Assembly (NCBI RefSeq): GCF_002148795.1
Contig: NZ_MPOB01000007.1
Location: 1-64,000, forward strand
Direction of reading: 5' to 3'
Source: Oceanibaculum nanhaiense
GTDB lineage: Bacteria; Pseudomonadota; Alphaproteobacteria; Oceanibaculales; Oceanibaculaceae
DNA length: 64,000 nt
The notes below the pieces were generated by a model. The model saw only the letters and a list, made by a program, of their open reading frames with translations, was not told the DNA's origin and did no database searches. Below, one piece after another: positions 41,515-51,281 of the stretch (position 1 is the stretch's first letter; each line of letters begins with the position of its first letter). Made by a program: the position numbers and the translations under genes.

Positions 41515-41643
41515 ATGACCCTTGCCAACTCGCTGTCCCTGCTTTTTGTCATGGTCGCGCTTGCCGCGATTCCCAGTTCGAGCGTCGCACTGGTGGTTGT
41601 CCGATCGGCGACGCTCGAACTGGGAAATGCCGTCCCGACGACG
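41515..41643 (+). pseudogene. LysE/RhtB-family exporter, N-terminal fragment
   Basis: MTLANSLSLLFVMVALAAIP, then SSSVALVVVRSATLELGNAV: this matches the start of LysE/RhtB amino-acid exporters (first membrane segment followed by PSSSVALVVxRSAT). The similarity stops after about 43 residues, where GIVxGDL would be expected, and unrelated sequence follows to a stop at 41703. It is a truncated, inactive gene. Confidence 0.65.
41570..41626. repeat. 19-bp perfect inverted repeat in the LysE fragment
   Basis: TTCCCAGTTCGAGCGTCGC (41570-41588) and its exact complement GCGACGCTCGAACTGGGAA (41608-41626) are separated by 19 bases. It could form a stable hairpin. A second small hairpin, GCTATG/CATAGC, follows at 41643-41660, at the point where LysE similarity ends. 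Confidence 0.7.
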
Positions 41644-41736
41644 CTATGTGGCCCCATAGCTGACATCGACACCGCCTTCTACGGGTGGCAATCTGAAGGG
41701 TAGACGATTCAACCAGCCGCAACTCTCGGTGGTTTT

Positions 41737-41836
41737 ACGCCCCCGCAACTCTCCGTGGGGTCGGTGAATGAACATGACGGTTCGGTCGGAGGGGCAGCGT
41801 GAAACGCAGCCCCGAAGGCAACGCGCCTGAGCAAGG
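41737..41836. repeat. Direct repeat unit A, right copy
   Basis: ACGCCCCCGCAAC (41737-41749), GGGGTCGGTGAATGAAC (41757-41773) and GGCAACGCGCCTGAGCAAGG (41817-41836) all recur near the recombinase end at 17630-17713. The last is a 20-base identity in the same orientation. It lies among gene debris. Confidence 0.7.
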
Positions 41837-41878
41837 TCGAGCGCTCATACGGCTCCTGGGGGATCCGGGGGCGCGGAT

Positions 41879-42043
41879 GGCCTATGCCGGCAGGTTCAGC
41901 TCGATCAGGCTGCCGTCCGCTTCGGCATCCCCGCGTATCCGCCCTCCGCCCTATGGCTTTGTGCAGAGGACCCAGATAGGCCTCCGCCAGCCGTGAGGGC
42001 GCGCGGTGGCGGGGGCGCATCACGTTGAAGGTGAAGCGGATCG
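41879..42043 (-). pseudogene. LysR-type regulator, 3' fragment
   Basis: About 165 bases closely similar to the 3' end of the LysR gene at 26389 (26386-26545), including 29 identical bases around the stop codon. Read on the minus strand it gives MRPRHRAPSRLAEAYLGPLHKAIG, then a frameshift. Upstream of the match the sequence is unrelated. It is a decayed remnant of a paralogous or duplicated gene, directly next to an intact LysR gene on the same strand. Confidence 0.85.
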
Positions 42044-42085
42044 GCGTGCAGCCGGGAAGGGCGGGCTCGCTGGTCCCGGCACCGG

Positions 42086-42985
42086 CTACCCGGAAATCTC
42101 CGCAATCGCGCCGGCGATCTGCATGGAAAACCGGGCGGAGGCGACGGGCAGTGTCCGTCCCTGTTTCTGGCCGAGAAACAGGTCTCCCGCCGGCACGTCA
42201 CTCTCCGCTAGGGGACGGAACACAAGGCGATTGTCTTCCGAAGGCCGCAGCCCGATGGGAATCTGAAACCCGATCGCGCGTTCGTGCAGGGCATAGTGGC
42301 GGATCAGGTCGAAACTGTCGGATTCGACGACCGGCGTCAGATTCCACTGTCTTTTCCGCGCGGCCAGTTCCAGCAGGTGGCGAACGCCATAGCGGGCGGA
42401 GGGCAGCACATAGGGCCGCGCCAACACATCGCGCAGCCGCAATTCGGGCTTTGCAGCCAGGGGATCATCGGCGGCGAGGATCGCGTGAATCCGTTGCGGG
42501 ACGCACTGGATAACCTTGAAATCGACCAGATAGACAGGCTCGAACACGAGTGCCAGGTCGCTGGCGAAGGTTGCCAGCTGTTCTTCGGCCTGGTCACGAT
42601 CGCCGACCTTCACGGCAAAGGTCACGCCGGGATGCTGGGCGCGGTAGCGGGCGATCTGTTCGGGCAGGAAATAGGGCGTCAGCGCCTGCGAACAGGCGAT
42701 TGAGACATGGCCGCGCCGCTCGCCGGAAAGATCGGCAACCTGCGAGCGTACGCGGGCCAGATCGGAGCGGGTGCCGCGATAATGCTGCAAAAGCAGTTCG
42801 CCGGCGGGATTGAGGCGCACGCCGCCGGGCAGGCGCTCGAAAATATCGAAACCGAAATCCGCCTCGAACCGTCGGATGCGGCGGTTCAGGGCCGATCCGG
42901 TCAGGTTCAGATCCTCCGCTGCCCGCCGCATCGACCCGGTGCGTGCTACGGCTTCGATCAGCTGAAAATCGTACAAATGCTTCAT
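42086..42985 (-). CDS. LysR-family regulator divergent from urea carboxylase
   Basis: A 299-residue LysR regulator. The winged helix at residues 1-60 includes FQLIEAVARTGSMRRAAEDL and NLTGSALNRRIRRFE; the substrate-binding domain (about 90-295) has ESDSFDLIRHYALHERAIGF. It is transcribed away from the urea carboxylase gene across 209 bases with a 21-bp palindrome, so it is probably the regulator of urea or amide nitrogen use. Its own stop lies only 43 bases from the fragment of another LysR gene. Confidence 0.9.
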   Translation of the reverse strand: MKHLYDFQLIEAVARTGSMRRAAEDLNLTGSALNRRIRRFEADFGFDIFERLPGGVRLNPAGELLLQHYRGTRSDLARVRSQVADLSGERRGHVSIACSQALTPYFLPEQIARYRAQHPGVTFAVKVGDRDQAEEQLATFASDLALVFEPVYLVDFKVIQCVPQRIHAILAADDPLAAKPELRLRDVLARPYVLPSARYGVRHLLELAARKRQWNLTPVVESDSFDLIRHYALHERAIGFQIPIGLRPSEDNRLVFRPLAESDVPAGDLFLGQKQGRTLPVASARFSMQIAGAIAEISG

Positions 42986-43005
42986 TTATAAATACTTTTC
43001 GATAA

Positions 43006-43026
43006 GCGGTTCATTTTAGGAACCGC
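43006..43026. promoter_or_regulatory. Palindrome in the LysR / urea carboxylase intergenic region
   Basis: GCGGTTC and GAACCGC form perfect arms around ATTTTAG, 21 bp in all, 21 bases upstream of the LysR start. It is a good candidate LysR binding site for autoregulation and activation of the divergent urea operon. Confidence 0.6.
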
Positions 43027-43194
43027 ATATGTGAATTCTTAGCAATTTTGTCACAGGGTGCAACATGGCAGATTTTTAAAAAGCGCCATCATGCCGACAA
43101 GCAATGCCCGATCCGGCCAGCGAGAGCCTCCGCATACTGGCCTCCGCTAACCGGCACCCGTGCCGCTGTCCGGCGAACAGCGGGGGCATGCGCC

Positions 43195-46100
43195 ATGTTC
43201 AAGACTGTCCTTGTTGCCAACCGGGGGGAGATCGCGGCCCGGATCATCCGCACGCTCAGCGCCATGGGCATCCGCTCGGTCGCGGTGCATTCCGATCCCG
43301 ATCACGGGGCGCTTCATGTGGCGCTGGCTGATGTCGCGGTCCGCCTGCCGGGCGACAAGGTTGCCGATACCTATCTGCGCGCCGATCTGATCATCGCCGC
43401 CGCGCGCGCGCATGGCGCCGAGGCGATTATTCCCGGCTATGGCTTTCTGTCGGAAAATGCCGGTTTTGCCGAGGATTGCGCGAAAGCGGGCATCGTCTTT
43501 GTCGGGCCGACTCCGGACCAGATCCGCCGGTTCGGCCTGAAACACACCTCGCGCGAACTGGCCGAGGCGGCGGGCGTGCCGCTGGTGCCGGGCACCGGCC
43601 TTCTGGGCAACCTGGATGAGGCGCTGGCGGCGGCCGCACAGGTCGGATATCCGGTCATGCTGAAATCGACGGCGGGTGGCGGCGGGATCGGCATGACGCG
43701 CTGTGGCGATGCGGCCGCGCTGGCGCAGGCCTTCGAGACCGTGCAGCGCCAGGCGCTGAATTTCTTCAACGATGCCGGGGTTTTCCTGGAGCACTGCATC
43801 GATGAGGGCCGCCATGTCGAGGTGCAGATTTTCGGCGACGGCAAGGGTCATGTGGTGGCGCTGGGGGAGCGCGACTGTTCGCTGCAGCGGCGCAACCAGA
43901 AGGTGGTCGAGGAAACCCCGGCCCCCGATCTGCCGGCCGCCACGCGCAGCAGGATGATGGAAGCCGCGCAGAGCCTTGGCGCCAGCGTCGGCTACCAGTC
44001 GGCGGGTACGGTCGAGTTCATCTATGACCGCGCCCGCGATGCGTTTTATTTCCTGGAGGTCAACACCCGGCTTCAGGTCGAGCATCCGGTGACCGAGGCT
44101 GTGCTGGGCATCGATCTGGTGGAATGGATGATCCTTGCCGCTGCCGGCACGCCCCCTGACATGACCCGGCTGCCCGATCCCGAAGGCCATGCCATCGAGG
44201 TGCGCGTCTATGCCGAAGATCCGCTTCACGGCTTCCAGCCCTCGGCGGGGGAACTGACCGAAGTCATCTTCCCCGATGATGTCCGCCTTGATGGCTGGGT
44301 ATCGACCGGCGCAATCGTCTCGCCCTTCTACGATCCGATGATCGCCAAGCTGATCGTCCATGGCGCTACCCGTGAGGCCGCGATCGAAAAGCTGAAACGC
44401 GCGCTGGATGCCTCTCGGATCGGCGGGATCGCCACCAATCTCGGCTATCTGCGGGCGATTGCGGAGGCCGGGTTCTTTGTCTCGGGCAAGGTTTCGACCC
44501 GGGCGCTGGGGCAACTGGACTATGCACCCAGGGCGGTCGAGGTGGTTGCCCCCGGCACCTTCACCACGATCCAGGATTATCCGGGGCGCACGGAGCTCTG
44601 GCATATCGGCGTGCCGCCATCGGGGCCGATGGATGATTATGCCTTCCGTCTTGCGAACCGGATCGTCGGCAATGCGGCGGACGCGGCGGGTATCGAATGT
44701 ACCCTGTCCGGCCCGGTGCTGAAATTCCATGCCGCCACGACCATCGCCCTGACCGGCGCCAGCGCCGAGGCGACGCTGGATGGCGAGCCCGTTGCGTGGT
44801 GGGCACCGGTCGCGGTAAAGGCCGGCCAGCTGCTGTCCATCGGCAAGGCGGAGAGCGGGTGCCGTACCTATCTGGCCATCGCGGGTGGGCTCGATGTGCC
44901 GCTCTATCTCGGCAGCCGTTCGACCTTCGTGCTGGGCAAGTTCGGCGGCCATGGCGGTCGTGTGCTGCAAAAGGGGGATGTGGTGCCGCTGGGCACATCG
45001 ACGCCGCTGCCCGCGGGGCCGGCGCCGGCTGAACTGATACCCGCCTATGGCCGGCACTGGGAGGTCGGCGTGCTGTACGGCCCCCACGGCGCCCCCGATT
45101 TCTTCACCGCCGACGCCATCGAGATGTTCTTCGCCACCGACTGGGAGGTGCATTACAACTCGAACCGGCTGGGCATTCGGCTGATCGGGCCGAAGCCGTC
45201 CTGGGCGCGGTCGGACGGCGGCGAGGCGGGCCTGCACCCCTCGAACATCCATGACACCGAATACGCCATCGGCGCGATCAACTTCACCGGCGACATGCCG
45301 GTGATCCTGACCCGGGACGGGCCGAGCCTTGGCGGTTTCGTCTGCCCCGCCACCATCGCGAAGGCCGAGTTGTGGAAAATCGGCCAGGCCAAACCCGGCG
45401 ACACTATCCGGTTTGTGCCCATGGCGTTCGACGACGCGCTCGCCCTTGAACAGGCGCAGGATGCCGCCATTGACGGGCTTGCGCCGCTGGCCGCACTGCC
45501 CGGCCGTCTTCCGGTTCGGCTGGAGCCGGCGGCCACCGTCTCGGCCACGGTGATCGCCGAACTGCCCGCCCAGGGCGACCGCCCGGCGGTGGCCTACCGG
45601 CAGGCGGGCGACAAATATATTCTTCTGGAATACGGGCCGAACGAGCTGGATCTGCGCTACCGTTTCCGTGTCCATGCGCTGATGGAGGCGCTGAAGGAAG
45701 ATCCGATCCTTGGCATCCTGGAGCTGTCGCCCGGCGTGCGCTCGCTGCAGGTCAACTACGACAGTCGGCTGATCCATCAGAAAACCCTGGTCGAGCGGCT
45801 GCTGAAGATCGAGAATCTGCTGCCAGAAATCGCGTCGATGAAGATCATGACCCGAATCCTGCATCTGCCGATGGCATTCGAGGATTCGGCCACCCTTGAC
45901 GCACAGACCCGCTACCGCGAAACCGTGCGCGCGAACGCCCCCTGGATGCCGAACAATGTGGATTTCATCCAGCGTATCAACGGGCTGCCGTCACGCGAGG
46001 CGGTGAAGCGGATCGCCTATGAGGCCAGCTACATGGTGCTGGGGCTGGGCGATGTCTATCTGGGCGCGCCCTGTGCGGTGCCGATCGATCCGCGCCACCG

Positions 46101-46782
46101 CCTGCTGACGTCGAAATACAACCCCGCCCGCACCTTCACCGCCGAAGGCACGGTCGGTATCGGCGGGGTCTATATGTGCATCTACGGCATGGACAGCCCC
46201 GGCGGCTATCAGCTGATCGGGCGCACCGTGCCGATCTGGAACAAGTTCACCAGGAACCCGGTATTCACTGCCGGCGAACCGTGGCTGCTGCGGTTTTTCG
46301 ACCAGGTGCGGTTCTACGAGGTCAGCGAGGCCGAGCTTGATACTCTGCGCGACGATTTCCGCGAGGGGCGCGCCGCGGTCCGGATCGAGACCGAGGAATT
46401 CGACCTTGGTGCCTATCACGCCTTTCTGGAGGCCGAGGGGGACAGCATCGCCGCCTTCAAGGCCAAACAGCAGGAGGCCTTTACCGTCGAGGTGGCCCGC
46501 TGGAACGAGGAAGCGGACATCCAGACCCTCGACGAAGACGGGCCGGAGGAGGAGGACGCTGTGGCCGGCGAACTGGTTCTGGCCGAGATCCACGGGTCGG
46601 TCTGGAAGGTGCTGGTTGACGAAGGCCAGGCCGTTGTGGCTGGCGAGACAGTCGTCATCCTGGAGGCGATGAAGACGGAAATTCACATTGCCGCCCCGTC
46701 TTCGGGCAAGGTGGCCAGAATTCATGCACGCTCCGGCCGTACGGTTGCCACGGGCGACAAGCTGCTTGTGATTGAGGCCTGA
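43195..46782 (+). CDS. uca: Urea carboxylase
   Basis: A 1195-residue biotin-dependent enzyme that carboxylates urea to allophanate using ATP and bicarbonate. Domains in order: biotin carboxylase (about 1-445, start MFKTVLVANRGEIAARI, ATP-grasp STAGGGGIGM), KipA/AHS2-like carboxyltransferase part (about 455-770, FTTIQDYPGRTELW), KipI/AHS1-like part (about 795-1000, YILLEYGPNELDLRYRF) and biotinyl domain with biotin-accepting K1160 in EAMKTE. Full length matches the family (about 1200). The ATG at 43195 is chosen because it begins at the conserved N terminus. Allophanate hydrolase follows 11 bases downstream. Confidence 0.95.
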   Translation: MFKTVLVANRGEIAARIIRTLSAMGIRSVAVHSDPDHGALHVALADVAVRLPGDKVADTYLRADLIIAAARAHGAEAIIPGYGFLSENAGFAEDCAKAGIVFVGPTPDQIRRFGLKHTSRELAEAAGVPLVPGTGLLGNLDEALAAAAQVGYPVMLKSTAGGGGIGMTRCGDAAALAQAFETVQRQALNFFNDAGVFLEHCIDEGRHVEVQIFGDGKGHVVALGERDCSLQRRNQKVVEETPAPDLPAATRSRMMEAAQSLGASVGYQSAGTVEFIYDRARDAFYFLEVNTRLQVEHPVTEAVLGIDLVEWMILAAAGTPPDMTRLPDPEGHAIEVRVYAEDPLHGFQPSAGELTEVIFPDDVRLDGWVSTGAIVSPFYDPMIAKLIVHGATREAAIEKLKRALDASRIGGIATNLGYLRAIAEAGFFVSGKVSTRALGQLDYAPRAVEVVAPGTFTTIQDYPGRTELWHIGVPPSGPMDDYAFRLANRIVGNAADAAGIECTLSGPVLKFHAATTIALTGASAEATLDGEPVAWWAPVAVKAGQLLSIGKAESGCRTYLAIAGGLDVPLYLGSRSTFVLGKFGGHGGRVLQKGDVVPLGTSTPLPAGPAPAELIPAYGRHWEVGVLYGPHGAPDFFTADAIEMFFATDWEVHYNSNRLGIRLIGPKPSWARSDGGEAGLHPSNIHDTEYAIGAINFTGDMPVILTRDGPSLGGFVCPATIAKAELWKIGQAKPGDTIRFVPMAFDDALALEQAQDAAIDGLAPLAALPGRLPVRLEPAATVSATVIAELPAQGDRPAVAYRQAGDKYILLEYGPNELDLRYRFRVHALMEALKEDPILGILELSPGVRSLQVNYDSRLIHQKTLVERLLKIENLLPEIASMKIMTRILHLPMAFEDSATLDAQTRYRETVRANAPWMPNNVDFIQRINGLPSREAVKRIAYEASYMVLGLGDVYLGAPCAVPIDPRHRLLTSKYNPARTFTAEGTVGIGGVYMCIYGMDSPGGYQLIGRTVPIWNKFTRNPVFTAGEPWLLRFFDQVRFYEVSEAELDTLRDDFREGRAAVRIETEEFDLGAYHAFLEAEGDSIAAFKAKQQEAFTVEVARWNEEADIQTLDEDGPEEEDAVAGELVLAEIHGSVWKVLVDEGQAVVAGETVVILEAMKTEIHIAAPSSGKVARIHARSGRTVATGDKLLVIEA

Positions 46783-46793
46783 AGAGGTGCCGG

Positions 46794-48599
46794 ATGCTGA
46801 ATGAATTTCCCACGATCGCGTCGCTGCACGCGGCCTATGCGAAGGGGCTGAGCCCGGCGGACCTCGTCGCCGGCATTCATGCGAAACTGGCCGGGATCAA
46901 CGATCCGGGCATCTTCATCACCCTGATTCCGGAGGAGGAGGCGAAAGCGGCCGCCACGGCGCTTGGCGTCTTCGACCCCGCCAGACCGCTCTGGGGCATT
47001 CCCTTCGCGATCAAGGACAATATCGACGTGGCCGGCGTGCCGACGACGGCGGCCTGCCCGGCGTTCGAATATACCCCGGCTGAAACCGCCTTTTCGGTGC
47101 AGAATCTTCTCGATGCCGGGGCGATCCTGATCGGCAAGACCAATCTGGACCAGTTCGCGACCGGCCTTGTCGGGGTGCGCACACCCTGGCCGGTGCCGCG
47201 CAATTCGATTGACGAGGCCTATGTTCCGGGCGGGTCGAGCGGCGGTTCGGGGGTCGTGGTGGGCCATGGGCTCGTCAGTTTTTCGCTGGGCACCGACACC
47301 GCGGGGTCCGGCAGGGTACCGGCCGGGCTGAACAATATCGTTGGGCTGAAACCGTCTCTGGGGGTCATTTCCGATCACGGCATGGTGCCGGCCTGCCAGA
47401 CGCTCGACACGATTTCGATCTTTGCCGGCACGGTCGGCGATGCCGAGGCAGTCTATCGCGTGATGGGCGGTTATAACCCTGCTGACCCCTGGTCGCGCGA
47501 CATCCCGATGGCCCTGAAACCCTCGGCAGTACCTGGCGGCCTGCGCGTCGGCATTCCCGATGCCGCCAGCCGCAAATTTGCCGGCGATGCGCTGTCCGAG
47601 GCGGCGTTCGATGCCGCGCTGGAGGATGTGAGGGGGCTCGTCGCGGTTTCTCCTGTGCCGGTCGATATGACGCCGCTGTTCGATGTGGCAAACCTGCTCT
47701 ATTCCGGTCCCTGGGTGGCCGAGCGCTACCAGGCGATCCGCCCCATCATCGAAAAGATGCCGGGGGCGCTGCATCCGACCACGCTGAAGATCATCGGCGG
47801 GGCGGTGAACTATTCGGCGGCGGATGCCTTCGCGGGCATGTACCGGCTGAAGGAACTGGCCCGGAAGGCCGAACGTCTCTGGCGCGATATCGATGTTCTG
47901 ATCGTGCCGACCTATCCGCGCCCCCGCACCCGCGCCGATCTGGATGCCGATCCCATCGGCCCGAACAGCGAGCTGGGCACCTACACGAATTTCGTCAATC
48001 TGCTGGATTTGTGCGCCATCGCGGTGCCGTCGCGCTGGCGGGCGGATGGTTTCCCCTCAGGCGTTACGCTGATCGCCCCGCAGGGGCGCGATGCTCTGAT
48101 TTCGGCGTTTGGCGCCAAGCTCCATGCGGCGGCCGGGATCGCTATCGGGGCGACAAACACCCCGGTTCCATCGCCGGCGGAAGCCGCGCCCGCCGCCGGG
48201 CCGGACGAGATCGAAATCATGGTGGTCGGTGCGCATCTGTCGGGCATGGCGCTGAACCACGAGCTGATCAGCCGCCAGGCCCGTTTCCTGCGCGCTGTTG
48301 CGACGAAACCCGATTACCGGCTTTTCGCGCTCGCAGGCGGCCCGCCCTTCCGCCCTGGACTGATGCGTGTGGCCGCGGGCGAGGGCGTTGCCATCGACAC
48401 CGAGGTCTGGGCCCTGCCCGCCGGGGCTTTCGGCAGCTTCGTCGCCGGTGTGCCATCGCCGCTGGGTATCGGCACCACACAACTGGCCGACGGCACCACG
48501 CCGAAAGGCTTCATTGTCGAGGCTGAAGGGCTGAAGGGCGCAACCGATATCTCCCATTTCGGGGGCTGGCGCGCCTATATGGCAGCGGCGAGTAAATAG
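46794..48599 (+). CDS. atzF: Allophanate hydrolase
   Basis: A 601-residue enzyme that splits allophanate into CO2 and ammonia, completing ATP-dependent urea breakdown. The amidase domain (about 1-440) has K74 in PFAIKDNID, the GGSSGGSG loop (147-154) and nucleophile S172 in GTDTAGSGR. The C-terminal domain (about 465-600, EIMVVGAHLSGMALNHELI) is the accessory domain typical of bacterial allophanate hydrolases. It lies 11 bases after urea carboxylase. No urea-carboxylase-associated transporter or aminomethyltransferase-like genes were seen next to the pair. Confidence 0.95.
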   Translation: MLNEFPTIASLHAAYAKGLSPADLVAGIHAKLAGINDPGIFITLIPEEEAKAAATALGVFDPARPLWGIPFAIKDNIDVAGVPTTAACPAFEYTPAETAFSVQNLLDAGAILIGKTNLDQFATGLVGVRTPWPVPRNSIDEAYVPGGSSGGSGVVVGHGLVSFSLGTDTAGSGRVPAGLNNIVGLKPSLGVISDHGMVPACQTLDTISIFAGTVGDAEAVYRVMGGYNPADPWSRDIPMALKPSAVPGGLRVGIPDAASRKFAGDALSEAAFDAALEDVRGLVAVSPVPVDMTPLFDVANLLYSGPWVAERYQAIRPIIEKMPGALHPTTLKIIGGAVNYSAADAFAGMYRLKELARKAERLWRDIDVLIVPTYPRPRTRADLDADPIGPNSELGTYTNFVNLLDLCAIAVPSRWRADGFPSGVTLIAPQGRDALISAFGAKLHAAAGIAIGATNTPVPSPAEAAPAAGPDEIEIMVVGAHLSGMALNHELISRQARFLRAVATKPDYRLFALAGGPPFRPGLMRVAAGEGVAIDTEVWALPAGAFGSFVAGVPSPLGIGTTQLADGTTPKGFIVEAEGLKGATDISHFGGWRAYMAAASK

Positions 48600-48646
48600 G
48601 GCCGGCCGAAACAGCGCCGGGCGGCAATCGCAAATCCTGTCCAGAA

Positions 48647-48699
48647 ACCAATAAATGCCGCCAATGCAATGTCTTGGCGGCGTTCGTCTGTCCGGGGCG
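48647..48699. repeat. Dispersed repeat unit B, right copy, forming a hairpin
   Basis: Shares CCAATGCAA, CTTGGCGGCGTTCG and TGTCCGGGGC with 17711-17764. Here GCCGCCA pairs with TGGCGGC around ATGCAATGTCT, giving a good stem-loop without a clear U-tract. It may terminate the urea operon or be a dispersed repeat. Confidence 0.6.
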
Positions 48700-48755
48700 T
48701 GGCCCTCTCCGGCAGGCACTATGCCTTGAGGCCCTTGTGCCGGACGGCCTGTGCC

Positions 48756-48776
48756 ATATACTATACCGGAGTATAT
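48756..48776. promoter_or_regulatory. FrmR-type operator
   Basis: ATATACT and AGTATAT are perfect arms around ATACCGG, just before the FrmR start codon (21 bases). FrmR proteins repress their own operon from AT-rich dyads at the promoter; this fits. Confidence 0.7.
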
Positions 48777-48797
48777 AGAGGGGCCTGTGAAGCGGTC

Positions 48798-49064
48798 ATG
48801 CCGAACGATCCGGAAGACAAGAAGCGCGTGCTGGTCCGCGTCCGCCGCATTCGCGGGCAATGTGAGGCGCTCGAGCGCGCGCTCGATTCCGGGGCGGATT
48901 GCGGGCCGGTGCTGCAGCAGATCGCGGCCGTGCGCGGCGCCATCAACGGGCTGATGGCCGAGGTTCTGGAAACCTATATTCGCGAGGAATTCCCCGATTC
49001 CGGGGAGGGACCGGAAGCCCGGGGGAGTGAACTTCTCTCCCTCGTCAGGAGTTACCTGAAGTGA
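48798..49064 (+). CDS. frmR: Formaldehyde-responsive repressor FrmR (CsoR/RcnR family)
   Basis: An 88-residue all-helical DNA-binding protein. MPNDPEDKKRVLVRVRRIRG, then the QQIAAVRGAINGLMAEVLE core, are diagnostic of the family. Pro2 and Cys35, which in E. coli FrmR become cross-linked by formaldehyde, are both present; the position of the conserved His in the third helix is Tyr60. ATG 48798 fits the Pro2 requirement and lies after the palindromic operator. It is followed by frmA, which it should repress until formaldehyde appears. Confidence 0.93.
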   Translation: MPNDPEDKKRVLVRVRRIRGQCEALERALDSGADCGPVLQQIAAVRGAINGLMAEVLETYIREEFPDSGEGPEARGSELLSLVRSYLK

Positions 49065-49111
49065 GGCCGCGCCCGCCCTTGACGAGAGCCGTTCTGTCAG
49101 ACAGCCAATAA

Positions 49112-50248
<1,137 letters not shown>

Positions 50249-50283
50249 ACCCATAACCGACCGGCTGCGCCCAAGGAAACGAT

Positions 50284-51120
50284 ATGGAACTCACCGAAAG
50301 CCACCTCATCTGCGGCGGCACGCAGACCGTCTGGCGGCACGAGTCCAGCACGCTCGGCTGTGAGATGACTGTCGCCGTCTATGTGCCGCCTCATGCCGAG
50401 GGGGCACGGCTGCCGGCAATCTACTGGCTGTCGGGCCTGACCTGCACCGAGCAGAACTTCATCACCAAGGCCGGCGCGCAGCGCTATGCGGCCGAGCATG
50501 GAATCGTTCTGGTGGTGCCGGACACCAGCCCGCGCGGCGGGGATGTCGCCGACGACCCGGCCTATGATCTGGGCAAGGGGGCGGGGTTCTATCTGAACGC
50601 CACGCAGGCCCCCTGGTCCGCCCATTACCGCATGTATGATTATATCGTCGAGGAACTGCCGGCGCTGATCGAGGCGCATTTTCCGGTGAGCGACAGGCGC
50701 GGCATCATGGGGCATTCGATGGGCGGGCACGGCGCGCTGGTCATCGCGCTGCGCAATCCGGGCCGCTACGCGGCGGTTTCCGCCTTTTCGCCGATCGTGG
50801 CGCCGTCGCAGGTGCCCTGGGGCCGCAAGGCGTTCACCGCCTATCTGGGCGAGGACGAGGCAGAATGGGCGGCCTATGACGCGACGGCCCTGCTGGAAGG
50901 GGCAAAGGAGCGGCTGCCGATCCTGATCGACCAGGGCGAGGCCGACGATTTCCTGGCAAAACAGCTGAAGCCGGAGATCTTCGCTGCGGCGGCGGCGCGC
51001 CTCGGTCATCCGCTGGAGCTGCGGATGCAGCCCGGCTACGACCACAGCTATTATTTCATCGCCAGCTTCATCGGCGACCATATCGCCCATCACGAGAAGT
51101 CGCTGAACGGCGGTCGCTGA
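50284..51120 (+). CDS. fghA: S-formylglutathione hydrolase
   Basis: A 278-residue serine hydrolase of the esterase D family that releases formate and glutathione, the last step of the pathway. Nucleophile Ser145 is in GHSMGGHGA; Asp lies in [10 protein letters not shown] and His256 in [29 protein letters not shown] is the family signature near residues 47-66. Length is standard (about 278). It follows frmA after 35 bases, giving a complete frmR-frmA-fghA operon. Confidence 0.95.
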   Translation: MELTESHLICGGTQTVWRHESSTLGCEMTVAVYVPPHAEGARLPAIYWLSGLTCTEQNFITKAGAQRYAAEHGIVLVVPDTSPRGGDVADDPAYDLGKGAGFYLNATQAPWSAHYRMYDYIVEELPALIEAHFPVSDRRGIMGHSMGGHGALVIALRNPGRYAAVSAFSPIVAPSQVPWGRKAFTAYLGEDEAEWAAYDATALLEGAKERLPILIDQGEADDFLAKQLKPEIFAAAAARLGHPLELRMQPGYDHSYYFIASFIGDHIAHHEKSLNGGR

Positions 51121-51281
51121 ACGGGAAGCCGGCAGCGGCCCCCAGTCCATGATCTGACGGTCATACGCCTATGCCTGAAAAGGGCGTTGCACCTGCCTGA
51201 AAGTCTAAGCAGACTTCCCCGGATCGGGCGTGTGCATCCGCACGGCCCTGCCACATATCTCCCGACCGGATGAGGCCCATG

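Noticed and set aside
35744-41680. Shared GACATCGAC and GCCTTCTACG strings near 35750 and 41660 as a further repeat
   Set aside because: The strings are short, differ between the copies and their flanks do not align; possibly chance or a common decayed motif.
41709-42023. A 104-codon minus-strand frame as a new gene
   Set aside because: Only its first part matches the LysR end; it is a frameshifted remnant joined to unrelated sequence.
43147-45864. A 905-codon open frame antisense to urea carboxylase
   Set aside because: It is a GC-rich shadow of a fully recognisable gene; the product has no domain and is rich in Arg, Gly, Asp and His as expected for a reverse frame.
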